From Moritella yayanosii (GTDB lineage: Bacteria > Pseudomonadota > Gammaproteobacteria > Enterobacterales > Moritellaceae): a DNA stretch of 64,000 nucleotides. The notes beneath the pieces are model-generated. The model was given only the letters and a program-made list of their open reading frames with translations. It was not told the origin of the DNA and did not search any database. Position numbers and translations under genes: made by a program. Positions within the stretch are counted from its first letter, which is position 1, and each line of letters opens with the position of its first letter. Shown piece by piece: positions 38,303 to 47,243 of this stretch. The DNA lies in assembly GCF_900465055.1 (NCBI RefSeq), contig NZ_LS483250.1, positions 3,782,001 through 3,846,000 on the forward strand. Reading direction: 5' to 3'.

Positions 38303-39067
38303 GTGGATTTAGCGACTTTAATAGGATTGATTGGCTCTTTTGCGTTTATTATTATGGCCATGGTGTTGGGCGGCGAAATTAGTATGTTTATAGATACGCA
38401 ATCGATATTGATTGTGTTTATAGGCTCGTTATTTGTGGTGCTGATGCATTTTAATTTTGGTCAGTTTTTGGCTGCGTCTAAAATTGCAGTAAAAGCATTT
38501 ATGTTCAAAATAGACAAACCTGAAGATTTAATCGAACAAGCGGTGGAGATGGCTGATGCCGCACGTAAAGGCGGTTTTTTAGCCCTTGAAGAAGCAGAAG
38601 TAAGTAACGCATTTATGCAAAAAGGCATCGATTTATTAGTCGATGGCCACGATGCCACTGTGGTCAGTCAGACCTTACAAAAAGACATTAAGCTGACCAC
38701 TGCTCGTCATAAAGCCGGAATCCACGTATTTAGTATGATTGGTGAAGTTGCCCCTGCAATGGGCATGATTGGTACCTTGATTGGTTTAGTGGCGATGCTA
38801 TCAAACATGGATGATCCCAAATCAATTGGACCGGCCATGGCGGTTGCTTTGTTAACCACCTTATATGGCGCTGTGTTTGCGAATATGATCGCGATCCCAA
38901 TTGCCGGTAAATTGAAATTGCGTTCAGAAGAAGAAATGCTGAACAATACCCTGATTATGGATGCAATCTTAGCTATCCAAGAAGGTCGAAACCCAAGAGT
39001 AATCGAAAGCTTATTAAAGAATTACCTTCATTCATCAAAACGTGCAATTTCAGATACTGACGTTTAG
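38303..39067 (+). CDS. pomA: Flagellar motor stator protein PomA (sodium type)
   Basis: A 254-residue inner-membrane stator subunit of the MotA/ExbB family with four hydrophobic segments, coupling sodium flow to flagellar rotation. The start VDLATLIGLIGSF... matches PomA when the GTG at 38303 is taken as start (GGGGA just before), giving the usual PomA length; an ATG at 38291 is possible. The loop with RHKAGIHVFSMIGEVAPAMGMIGTLIGL holds the conserved proline and charge residues. Paired with pomB 27 bases downstream. Confidence 0.92.
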   Translation: MDLATLIGLIGSFAFIIMAMVLGGEISMFIDTQSILIVFIGSLFVVLMHFNFGQFLAASKIAVKAFMFKIDKPEDLIEQAVEMADAARKGGFLALEEAEVSNAFMQKGIDLLVDGHDATVVSQTLQKDIKLTTARHKAGIHVFSMIGEVAPAMGMIGTLIGLVAMLSNMDDPKSIGPAMAVALLTTLYGAVFANMIAIPIAGKLKLRSEEEMLNNTLIMDAILAIQEGRNPRVIESLLKNYLHSSKRAISDTDV

Positions 39068-39094
39068 TTAGCTGAATAAGTAGAGAGATAACCT

Positions 39095-40012
39095 ATGTCT
39101 GATGAATGTGATTGCCCACCTCCGGGGCTTCCCGCGTGGATGGCAACATTTGCCGATTTAATGAGCCTGTTAATGTGCTTTTTTATATTATTACTATCAT
39201 TTTCTGAAATGGACGTGGTTAAGTTTAAGCAAATCGCGGGTTCGATGCAGCATGCTTTTGGTGTACAAAATCAGATTGAGGTAAAAGATATTCCTAAGGG
39301 TACAACTGTTATCGCGCAAGAGTTTCGCCCTGGTCGACCTGATCCGACGCCGATTGAAACGATAATGCAGCACACCATTGATAACAGCGAAGCTGAGTTA
39401 GATTTTAAAGATGGTGAAGATCAAAATGCCGGTGGTAAGAATAAACGCGAAGACGACAGTAATGGCGGTAAATCACCAGCAACCTCCACACGTGATAATA
39501 CCCCAACACAAAATGTCGAAGTGACGGACGATATTAGTGAGTTAATTAAAGCGTTAGCTGAAGCATTAAAAGCAGAAATAGACAGTGGTGGTGTTGAAGT
39601 GGAAAATTTGGGCCAGCAAATCATTATTCGCATTAATGAAAAGGGCTCATTCCCTTCGGGATCAGCATTTTTACAACCGCGTTTTCGTCCCGTTATCCAA
39701 AAAATAGCCCAGTTATTAGCGACGATACCGGGGATTATTACAGTTGCGGGCCATACCGGTAAAGAAAAGTTATATTCTGAGCTTTATCGGTCGAAATGGG
39801 ATTTGTCGAGCCAACGTGCCGTTTCTGTTGCCCATGAGATGTTAAAGGTTAAAGAGTTTAATGAGAACCGCTTAATTGTGCAAGGCATGGCAGATACCCA
39901 ACCGCTAACCGATGACGAAAATGAATTACGCCGTAACCGCCGTGTTGAAATTAGCATAATGCAGGGTAAAGCGAAATTATCAGCACCGATAAGTGTGATG
40001 ACTGATAACTAG
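39095..40012 (+). CDS. pomB: Flagellar motor stator protein PomB
   Basis: A 305-residue partner of PomA. The short cytoplasmic start CDCPPPGLPAWM leads to a single membrane helix with the ion-binding Asp (D21 in ATFADLMSLLMCFF). A low-complexity linker (about 105-140, acidic and Asn/Gly-rich) precedes the OmpA-like peptidoglycan-binding domain (TVAGHTGKE, then DTQPLTDDENELRRNRRVEI). Features fit the sodium-type stator. Confidence 0.93.
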   Translation: MSDECDCPPPGLPAWMATFADLMSLLMCFFILLLSFSEMDVVKFKQIAGSMQHAFGVQNQIEVKDIPKGTTVIAQEFRPGRPDPTPIETIMQHTIDNSEAELDFKDGEDQNAGGKNKREDDSNGGKSPATSTRDNTPTQNVEVTDDISELIKALAEALKAEIDSGGVEVENLGQQIIIRINEKGSFPSGSAFLQPRFRPVIQKIAQLLATIPGIITVAGHTGKEKLYSELYRSKWDLSSQRAVSVAHEMLKVKEFNENRLIVQGMADTQPLTDDENELRRNRRVEISIMQGKAKLSAPISVMTDN

Positions 40013-40018
40013 TTCACG

Positions 40019-40067
40019 TATACCTAAGCTAGTCTCTGATAGAGCAGCTTGACGTCATTTGGGTATC
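40019..40067 (+). repeat. Dispersed 49-bp intergenic repeat, copy 3
   Basis: Arms TATACCTAAG (40019-40028) and TTTGGGTAT (from 40058), with the same 39-base offset between arms as copies 1 and 2. Its interior in reverse complement resembles the interior of copy 2 (shared tail ATCA-AGACTAG pattern). It follows pomB directly. Confidence 0.65.
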
Positions 40068-40089
40068 ACTTTATTTAAGTCATAATAAC

Positions 40090-40130
40090 AAGGCTCATCG
40101 ACATTGATAATATCATGTGGTGAGCCTTTT
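40090..40130. terminator. Bidirectional terminator between pomB and lipase chaperone
   Basis: Perfect eight-base arms AAGGCTCA (40090-40097) and TGAGCCTT (40121-40128) followed by T on the plus strand, in a convergent gap. The loop is 23 bases. Confidence 0.6.
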
Positions 40131-40162
40131 GTTTGCGCGACAAACCCGTTCAATCATCTGTC

Positions 40163-41125
40163 TCAGCTATTTGCTACATTGCGCGCCAGCCTTTTTCGGG
40201 CTAAATCGCATAATGCGCTAATTTGCTGGGTGCTGAAATCTTGGTTATTGCCTTGGCATTCGCCATTACCGTCAATGCGAAAATTAGGCGGTGAATTTTG
40301 CAATATAAACGTTTGCTTACGCGCTTTTCGCTGCGCTTCACTGAGGTACTGCTCGGCTGTTTGTGCTATTTGTTGTTGACGTTCTGTCGGTGATAAGTCA
40401 GCATCGAGTTTTGCTATTGTTAGCATATATCGATCATAATTAATTTCCGGACCAAACATGGCATCCGTTTCTGCTCTCGAGAATATTTTTTCTCGCATGT
40501 CCTGACGATCTTGCATTAATGTTTCAACGGTTTGTAAGGTATCACTCCTATCTGTATTACTGTCATTATAGTTCAGGGTTTCCAGCTTGGGTAAATCTTG
40601 CAGTACCGAGTTCTGCGCATGAAAATCTTGCATCTGTTGCTTATAATCTACGTACTTAGCTAATAACATTAACGCTTGCTGCGCCGCGGGTGGTGGGTAA
40701 GCCTGCTGAATATATTGTTGCATGCTGATTAGCAGTTCTTCAGGGCTTAAGTCACCATCAGAACTAAAAAAATAATCAAATAATACTTTGATATCATGAT
40801 TTAAGAGCAGCTGGTTATCACCATCTGTGTGGATCAAGCTACTTGGGTCAGTATTATGCAGTGATTTTGGCATGTTAATGTTAGCCAACGGCACTATTTC
40901 GGTGACTGTGGTATTGGTTTTTTTACGTAATATCATTGATGATGTGAAGCTTGCTTGCTGCTCGGGTTCGATAATATGGTCGGTTATATGGTGTGTGGGT
41001 TTACCGCTCAATGAATTGTCGCCAGACAATTTGTTATCAGCCTTTTTATTATCAGACAAGTAGATCCCGCTGGCACTGATCATAAAGAGGCTGATAATAG
41101 CCGCTGATTTTTTGATGTTATGCAT
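40163..41125 (-). CDS. Lipase-specific foldase (lipase chaperone)
   Basis: A 320-residue periplasmic steric chaperone anchored by an N-terminal membrane helix (residues 5-23), needed to fold the partner lipase before type II secretion. The lipase-chaperone motif RxxFDYxLSxxGE appears as IKVLFDYFFSSDGD, so the first Arg is replaced. The helical repeat-rich body and the late SEAQRKARKQ region fit LifO/Lif proteins. I start at the ATG at 41125 (AGGGTGA before it). It follows the lipase gene by 67 bases as in most lip-lif operons. Confidence 0.85.
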   Translation of the reverse strand: MHNIKKSAAIISLFMISASGIYLSDNKKADNKLSGDNSLSGKPTHHITDHIIEPEQQASFTSSMILRKKTNTTVTEIVPLANINMPKSLHNTDPSSLIHTDGDNQLLLNHDIKVLFDYFFSSDGDLSPEELLISMQQYIQQAYPPPAAQQALMLLAKYVDYKQQMQDFHAQNSVLQDLPKLETLNYNDSNTDRSDTLQTVETLMQDRQDMREKIFSRAETDAMFGPEINYDRYMLTIAKLDADLSPTERQQQIAQTAEQYLSEAQRKARKQTFILQNSPPNFRIDGNGECQGNNQDFSTQQISALCDLARKRLARNVANS

Positions 41126-41192
41126 TATTTCACCCTGATAAAAGACCAAAACAGCGCTCATTTAAGCTTTGGCCTGTGAAAATAAATAGCCG

Positions 41193-42254
41193 TTACAAAC
41201 CTTGCTGTGCAAGCATATTGGCATGTTTGGTGTAAATGGCTGGAATGTTTAATTTCCAACTGCCTAATCCCATTAACTGATTAATCGCATCAAAATGATT
41301 AGCGTTATAATCAAGTTTGATGACTTTACCAATCGCTTGACCACAAACCGGTACTAAACCATCCCATTGAAAACCACCTTCTTCTTTGTATTCAGGTACA
41401 AACAGTCCAAATATGGGGATTAACATGGAATCAAGAGGATCCAGGATATTAGTACTGTATTGGTTACCACCCCAAGAGAAAAATTTAATGCCATTTGATT
41501 CCGTCTGGCCATAGAATGCCGGGTCTACTTCGCCCTGTTCACCGTTATTAATGGTCATACAGTCCTGACTCGGCATCACCGCCATATCGGTATAATCGGC
41601 TGCGTATTGTGCTACTTTGTCACGGTCGGTCGCTTGGGCAAGGCGTAATAAATCCTGTTTACCACGTGCCGGACTATCATAATCACCGTCATCTGCATCT
41701 TTGTTAGCAGACAATAATTCGAGGGTGTTAAATACAACGTTAATGAGTGGTACGCCGAGTTTTTCAATGGTACTGCCTTCTTCAACGGTATCTCTGAACC
41801 CTTCAGAAAAGTGCGTGCCTTTATTCATTGCATGAGAGGTTGATACCGATGCAATGCGATCGGTTAGGCGTTCGTCATTTGCTGCAAAACGTGAAGCCAG
41901 CGCACCTTGACTGTGGGCGATAAGGTTGACTTTGTCGGCCCCTGTGAATGCTAAAATTTGCTCGATATCGTAAACCAATTCTTCGCCACGTACTTCATTA
42001 AGTTCTGCACTCGACAGGTTTGTCACATATACTTCGGCACCTTGTTCGCGTAGCGCATCGGTAATGCCGTACCAATAATCAATGCCCATGGCACTGTCAA
42101 ATGCAAACGCACCACCCACCATCACAATCGGATATTGGGTTTTTGCAAAGGTAGGCTCAGGTTTATCAAACCAACCCGCATTCGCTTGTGTAGTCATTAA
42201 CAGCGTGCTTGAGATAGCGGTTGCAAGTGCTAATTGTTTGAAGTTCCATTTCAT
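41193..42254 (-). CDS. Secreted triacylglycerol lipase, chaperone-dependent type
   Basis: A 353-residue family I lipase with a signal peptide (cleavage after QANA, residue 26). The nucleophile elbow AHSQGA (S115), the acid region DGLVPVCGQ and the His in NHFDAINQ match chaperone-dependent lipases of Pseudomonas and Vibrio. The oxyanion segment, normally VHGLxGFD, reads VGGAFAFD, an unusual change. I start at the ATG at 42254, preceded by GAGGAT; the frame upstream to 42407 is not protein-like. The partner foldase follows. It likely releases fatty acids from extracellular lipids. Confidence 0.88.
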   Translation of the reverse strand: MKWNFKQLALATAISSTLLMTTQANAGWFDKPEPTFAKTQYPIVMVGGAFAFDSAMGIDYWYGITDALREQGAEVYVTNLSSAELNEVRGEELVYDIEQILAFTGADKVNLIAHSQGALASRFAANDERLTDRIASVSTSHAMNKGTHFSEGFRDTVEEGSTIEKLGVPLINVVFNTLELLSANKDADDGDYDSPARGKQDLLRLAQATDRDKVAQYAADYTDMAVMPSQDCMTINNGEQGEVDPAFYGQTESNGIKFFSWGGNQYSTNILDPLDSMLIPIFGLFVPEYKEEGGFQWDGLVPVCGQAIGKVIKLDYNANHFDAINQLMGLGSWKLNIPAIYTKHANMLAQQGL

Positions 42255-42710
42255 TTTTTTATCCTCAGTAAGCCAATGCGACAGGTTGTCTCGATTGGTT
42301 TGTTGAGCATATAAGTTCATTTTGGAGGTTGTCAATAGTTGTTGACGTTCGTTTTCGAAACAAACCGAAAACGTGAATCCTCTCACATTAACGTCTGTTT
42401 TAATCATTGATTCAGCAGGTTAGTACTCAGCGATAAGTATTAGTACTACCATATTATTGAGCATATATTCCAATGTGGGATTATTCAGTATATTAGCGTC
42501 ACATTTAGATACTAAATCTCATGTATTGTCGTATTCTAGGTATTAACGGTTGATAATTGATGATAGTTTAGAATATATAGCAATTAAATGAATTAATTGC
42601 TATGGTGAAGACTACTCCTTTAGAGATGTTTGATATTTTAATGTAACTAAAATTTAAATTTTAAACAAATTTAAAGGTCATGGATGTAATTTTCGTACTG
42701 GAGTTTGTAC
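42255..42710. promoter_or_regulatory. Divergent control region between lipase and oppA
   Basis: A 456-base AT-rich gap. The clearest element is a perfect inverted repeat ATAGCAATTAA (42577-42587) / TTAATTGCTAT (42593-42603) with a five-base loop, about 108 bases before the oppA ATG. It could be a repressor site or a hairpin in the oppA leader. No convincing promoter boxes were assigned. Confidence 0.45.
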
Positions 42711-44342
42711 ATGTTAAAAAATAAAATCACCCAAGCATTATTATTAGGCGCAGGTCTTGTGTTTGCCGCTACGGCGTTAACGGCTACTGCTGCTGAAGTC
42801 CCAGCCGGTGTTAAGCTTGCCAAAATCCAAGAACTGGTGCGTGGTAACGGCACTGAAGTTGCGTCTTTAGATCCGCAAAAAGTGGAGGGTGTACCTGAAT
42901 CTCATGTACTGCGTGATTTACTTGAAGGTCTGGTAAATCAAGATGCGAATGGTATTACCATTCCGGGTGTGGCTGAGCGTTGGGAAACGCAAGATAATAA
43001 AGTGTTTACTTTCTACCTGCGTAAGGATGCAAAATGGTCAAATGGCGATGCTGTAACGGCTGATGATTTTGTGTATAGCTTCCAACGTGCAGTTGATCCT
43101 ATGACGGCTTCACCGTACTCATGGTATCTAGACATGACTACCATGATTAATGCTTCTGATATCATTGCCGGTAACAAAGACAAATCTACTTTAGGTGTTA
43201 AAGCCATCGATGCCTACACATTTGAAGTAACACTTGAAAATGCGGTCCCTTATTTCGTGAAGATGATGGCTCACACCACGATGAAGCCAGTACATAAAGC
43301 AACCGTTGAAAAATTTGGTGATAAATGGACGAAACCTGAAAACTTCGTCGGTAACGGTGCATTTGTCGTTAACAAATGGGTCGTTAACGAACGCCTAGTA
43401 CTGGTTCGTAATGAACAATACTGGGACAACGCGAATACAGTATTAAATAAAGTGACTTATTTGCCGATTGAAAACCAAGTTTCTGAAATGAACCGGTTCT
43501 TATCGGGCGAAATTGATATTACCAATGAGCTACCCAACGAACATTTCCGTCGCCTTCAGAAAGAACATGCAGAATCGGTAGCGATCAAAGGTAACTTGTG
43601 TACTTATTACTATAACTTCAATACCCATAAACCACCATTTGACGATGTGCGTGTACGTAAAGCGATTTCTTACTCTATTGATCGTAACATTATCGCCAAC
43701 GCTATTTTGGGTCAAGGTCAAAAACCCGCTTACTTCTTAACCCCTGAAATCGTTGCCGACTTCAGTCCTGAAATGCCTGCTTATGGCAAACTGACGCAAA
43801 AAGAGCGTAATGCTAAAGCGAAAGAGCTGTTAGCTGACGCGGGTTACAACAAATCCAATCCGCTAGAATTCAGCTTGTTATACAACACGTCTGAAAACCA
43901 CAAGAAAATTGCGGTCGCAATTGCATCTATGTGGAAGAAGACTTTAGGTGTCTCGGTAACCCTCGAAAACCAAGAGTGGAAAACCTACCTAGAAACCAAG
44001 AAACAGGGTGATTTTGAAGCGAGTCGTGCTGGTTGGTGTGGTGATTATAATGAAGCATCTACCTTTACGTCATTAATGGAAGGCAGCAATACTTCTGGTG
44101 GTATCCATTATAAGAGTGCTGAATACGACAAGCTAACAAAAGCGGCTGTTAAAGCAACTTCTGAAGCGAAACGACAAGCGCTATATTATGCTCAAGAAGC
44201 ATTGTTAGCTAAAGATATGCCAATTGCCCCTATCTATCAGTATGTTACCGCGCGCCTAGTTAACCCGCATGTGGGTGGATACGCAGTAAATAACGCCCAA
44301 GATCAACTTTATTCTAAAGATATGTACATCATCGCTGAGTAA
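42711..44342 (+). CDS. oppA: Periplasmic oligopeptide-binding protein
   Basis: A 543-residue solute-binding protein of family 5 with a signal peptide (cleavage near TATAAE). It captures peptides and hands them to OppBC. Motifs: LVRGNGTEVASLDPQ, RDLLEGLVNQD, VPESHV, and the peptide-cleft region GWCGDYNEASTF. Start at the ATG at 42711 with GGAG seven bases before. A strong hairpin follows the gene and probably makes oppA more abundant than the rest of the operon. Confidence 0.95.
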   Translation: MLKNKITQALLLGAGLVFAATALTATAAEVPAGVKLAKIQELVRGNGTEVASLDPQKVEGVPESHVLRDLLEGLVNQDANGITIPGVAERWETQDNKVFTFYLRKDAKWSNGDAVTADDFVYSFQRAVDPMTASPYSWYLDMTTMINASDIIAGNKDKSTLGVKAIDAYTFEVTLENAVPYFVKMMAHTTMKPVHKATVEKFGDKWTKPENFVGNGAFVVNKWVVNERLVLVRNEQYWDNANTVLNKVTYLPIENQVSEMNRFLSGEIDITNELPNEHFRRLQKEHAESVAIKGNLCTYYYNFNTHKPPFDDVRVRKAISYSIDRNIIANAILGQGQKPAYFLTPEIVADFSPEMPAYGKLTQKERNAKAKELLADAGYNKSNPLEFSLLYNTSENHKKIAVAIASMWKKTLGVSVTLENQEWKTYLETKKQGDFEASRAGWCGDYNEASTFTSLMEGSNTSGGIHYKSAEYDKLTKAAVKATSEAKRQALYYAQEALLAKDMPIAPIYQYVTARLVNPHVGGYAVNNAQDQLYSKDMYIIAE

Positions 44343-44358
44343 TAGTTTTCCATACTAA

Positions 44359-44384
44359 ACTGCATGCAGAATAACGCATGCAGT
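44359..44384 (+). terminator. Intercistronic hairpin between oppA and oppB
   Basis: Perfect nine-base arms ACTGCATGC (44359-44367) and GCATGCAGT (44376-44384), then TCTTTTC. As in other binding-protein operons, such a stem can act as a leaky terminator or a 3' stabiliser for oppA mRNA. Function is inferred. Confidence 0.6.
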
Positions 44385-44422
44385 CTTTTCTCATCGTTAT
44401 ATTATCAAAAATTGAGTTGATT

Positions 44423-45343
44423 ATGTTTAAGTTCATCTTAAAACGAATTCTAGAAGCAATACCCACTATGCTGGTATTGATCACCGTGTCTTTTTTCCTT
44501 ATGCGTTTCGCCCCTGGGAGTCCATTTTCAAGTGAAAGAACGCTGCCGCCACAAGTGATGGCCAATATTAATGCTAAGTACGGTCTGGATAAACCCGTGC
44601 TTGAGCAATACCTCACTTACCTTACCAACGTTATTCAAGGTGACTTGGGTCCTTCTTTTAAATACAAAGATTTTACCGTGAATGAACTGGTTGCTTCGGC
44701 ATTACCGGTATCAGCAAAAATCGGCGCGTTCGCTTTTGTATTCGCACTGATATTCGGTGTTTTCGTTGGTACGATCGCCGCATTACGGCAAAATACCTGG
44801 TTAGACTACAGTATTATGTCCACCGCGATGATCGGGGTGGTTCTGCCTTCCTTTGTACTCGCGCCTGGCCTTATTTATCTTTTCTCTATTGATCTTGGCT
44901 GGTTCCCTGCGGGTGGTTGGTTAGATGGCTCGTTTAAATACATGGTATTACCTGTGTTGGGTATGTCGATGTTATATGTTGCTACTTTCGCGCGTATTAC
45001 CCGCGGTAGCATGATTGAAACCCTGAACAGTAACTTTATTCGTACTGCGCGTTCGAAAGGGCTGAGCTTTCCATATATTGTCATGAAACACGCATTGAAA
45101 CCGGCGATGCTGCCAGTCGTTTCCTACATGGGACCTGCTTTCGTGGGTATCATTACTGGTTCGGTTGTTATTGAAACTATTTTTGGTTTACCGGGTATTG
45201 GTAAGCTATTTGTTAACGCGGCATTTAACCGAGATTATTCCTTGGTTATGGGCATCACTATCCTGATCGGATTCTTGTTTATCTTATTCAATGCAGTAGT
45301 GGATATTCTACTTGCGTATATTGATCCGAAAATTCGCTACTAA
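44423..45343 (+). CDS. oppB: Oligopeptide transport permease OppB
   Basis: A 306-residue inner-membrane permease with about six helices and the family start MFKFILKRILEAIPTMLVLITVSFFLMRF (condensed). The EAA loop is visible around RTARSKGLSFPYIVMKHALKPA. I start at the ATG at 44423, since the open frame from 44378 adds residues foreign to OppB. It forms the translocation channel with OppC. Confidence 0.95.
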   Translation: MFKFILKRILEAIPTMLVLITVSFFLMRFAPGSPFSSERTLPPQVMANINAKYGLDKPVLEQYLTYLTNVIQGDLGPSFKYKDFTVNELVASALPVSAKIGAFAFVFALIFGVFVGTIAALRQNTWLDYSIMSTAMIGVVLPSFVLAPGLIYLFSIDLGWFPAGGWLDGSFKYMVLPVLGMSMLYVATFARITRGSMIETLNSNFIRTARSKGLSFPYIVMKHALKPAMLPVVSYMGPAFVGIITGSVVIETIFGLPGIGKLFVNAAFNRDYSLVMGITILIGFLFILFNAVVDILLAYIDPKIRY

Positions 45344-45353
45344 GGGACTCGTT

Positions 45354-46256
45354 ATGTTATCTAAAACAGACAAAGTAGAAGTACTAACCAACTTCTCGAC
45401 AAATTTAGAGATCGAAGGCCGCAGTTTATGGCAGGATGCGCGTATTCGTTTTATGCGTAATAAAGCTGCGATGGTGAGTTTATTCATTTTATTTTTGATC
45501 ATACTGTCAGTGATCTTCGTCCCTATGTTAAGTCAATATGCGTTTGATGATACCGATTGGTATGCGATGCATCAGGCTCCTTCGGCAGAACATTGGTTTG
45601 GTACTGACAGTTTAGGGCGTGATTTATTAGTACGTACCTTTATCGGTGGTCGTATTTCGATGATGGTTGGTGTGATGGGCGCATTCGTTGCTGTGCTTAT
45701 TGGCACCTTGTACGGCGCTGCATCGGGCTTTATCGGTGGTAAAACTGACCGGGTGATGATGCGTATCCTTGAGATCCTTTACGCCATTCCATTCATGTTC
45801 TTGGTCATTGTGTTAGTGACCTTCTTTGGTCGTGACATTATCTTAATCTTTGTGGCGATTGGGGCCATTGCGTGGTTAGACATGGCACGTATTGTCCGTG
45901 GTCAAACCTTAAGTTTACGCGGTAAAGAGTTTATCGAAGCGGCGCATGTTTGTGGTGTTAGCAAGTGGGGCATTATTACCCGCCATATTGTACCGAACGT
46001 ATTAGGTATCGTCGCCGTTTATTCAACGTTACTTATTCCAAGTATGATTTTAACTGAATCTTTTCTTAGCTTCCTCGGCTTAGGCGTGCAAGAGCCGATG
46101 ACCAGTTGGGGAGCGTTATTGCAAGAAGGTGCACAAACGATGGAAATAGCAATTTGGCAATTAGGTTTTCCTGCGCTGTTCATGGTAGTCACACTGTTCT
46201 GCTTTAACTATGTGGGTGATGGTCTTCGTGACGCATTAGATCCAAAAGACCGATAA
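45354..46256 (+). CDS. oppC: Oligopeptide transport permease OppC
   Basis: A 300-residue permease partner of OppB with the typical N-terminal extension (RSLWQDARIRFMRNKAAMVS), the periplasmic GTDSLGRDLLVRTFIGGR motif and the EAA loop EFIEAAHVCGVSKWGII. AAGGGA precedes the ATG at 45354, ten bases after oppB. Confidence 0.95.
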   Translation: MLSKTDKVEVLTNFSTNLEIEGRSLWQDARIRFMRNKAAMVSLFILFLIILSVIFVPMLSQYAFDDTDWYAMHQAPSAEHWFGTDSLGRDLLVRTFIGGRISMMVGVMGAFVAVLIGTLYGAASGFIGGKTDRVMMRILEILYAIPFMFLVIVLVTFFGRDIILIFVAIGAIAWLDMARIVRGQTLSLRGKEFIEAAHVCGVSKWGIITRHIVPNVLGIVAVYSTLLIPSMILTESFLSFLGLGVQEPMTSWGALLQEGAQTMEIAIWQLGFPALFMVVTLFCFNYVGDGLRDALDPKDR

Positions 46257-46277
46257 GAATAAGATTAAGGAAGCATG

Positions 46278-47243
46278 ATGAGTTTATTAGATGTAAAAGA
46301 CCTTAGAGTCGAGTTCACCACCCCAGACGGCACTGTAACTGCGGTTAATGATTTGAATTTCTCACTGGAACCGGGTGAAACCTTGGGTATTGTGGGTGAG
46401 TCTGGTTCCGGTAAATCACAAACTGTATTTGCTATCATGGGACTATTAGCAAAGAATGGCATTATTTCGGGCAGTGCTAAATTTGAAGGTCGAGAGATTT
46501 TAAACCTACCAGAAAAAGAATTAAATCATGTTCGAGCAGAACAGATTGCGATGATATTCCAAGATCCGATGACCTCATTGAATCCTTACATGAAGGTCAG
46601 TGAACAGATGATGGAAGTACTCACTCATCATAAAGGCATGTCACGCAAAGAGGCCTTTGAAGAATCAGTATTTATGCTAGATGCGGTGAAAATTCCGGAT
46701 GCTCGCGCTCGTATTAATATGTATCCCCATGAATTTTCGGGGGGGATGCGTCAGCGTGTGATGATCGCGATGGCATTGTTATGTCGTCCTAAACTGCTGA
46801 TTGCAGATGAACCGACAACGGCATTAGACGTCACCATTCAAGCGCAGATCATGCAGCTGTTGAATGAATTAAAAGCGCAGTTTAATACTGCGATTATTAT
46901 GATCACGCATGATTTAGGGGTAGTGGCGGGCAGTTGTGACAAGGTATTGGTGATGTATGCGGGTCGTACCATGGAGTATGGCAAGGTAAATGACATCTTC
47001 TATACTCCAAGCCACCCTTATACCGAAGGGTTGCTGAAGTCTATTCCACGTTTAGATACCGAACATGATGTGTTACCGACTATTCCGGGTAATCCACCGA
47101 ACTTGTTAGCATTGCCAAAAGGTTGTGCCTATCAAGATCGTTGTCATCGTGTACAAGCACACTGTCAACAAGAACAACCGCAATTAATCCCGTTTGCTGG
47201 CGATCGTTTACGTGCCTGCTTCTCAGACCAGGGGACATGGTAA
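46278..47243 (+). CDS. oppD: Oligopeptide ABC transporter ATPase OppD
   Basis: A 321-residue ATP-binding subunit: Walker A GESGSGKSQ, Q-loop QDPMTSLNP, signature FSGGMRQR, Walker B LLIADEPTTALD. The C-terminal oligopeptide-transport extension has the iron-sulfur-type cysteines (CAYQDRC...C...C). Either ATG at 46275 or 46278 is possible; spacing to AAGGA favours the second. Its stop overlaps the oppF start (TAATG). Confidence 0.95.
   Translation: MSLLDVKDLRVEFTTPDGTVTAVNDLNFSLEPGETLGIVGESGSGKSQTVFAIMGLLAKNGIISGSAKFEGREILNLPEKELNHVRAEQIAMIFQDPMTSLNPYMKVSEQMMEVLTHHKGMSRKEAFEESVFMLDAVKIPDARARINMYPHEFSGGMRQRVMIAMALLCRPKLLIADEPTTALDVTIQAQIMQLLNELKAQFNTAIIMITHDLGVVAGSCDKVLVMYAGRTMEYGKVNDIFYTPSHPYTEGLLKSIPRLDTEHDVLPTIPGNPPNLLALPKGCAYQDRCHRVQAHCQQEQPQLIPFAGDRLRACFSDQGTW

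Noticed and set aside
42255-42407. Upstream extension of the lipase frame
   Set aside because: The signal peptide begins at the ATG at 42254 with GAGGAT before it; the extension is not secretion-like.
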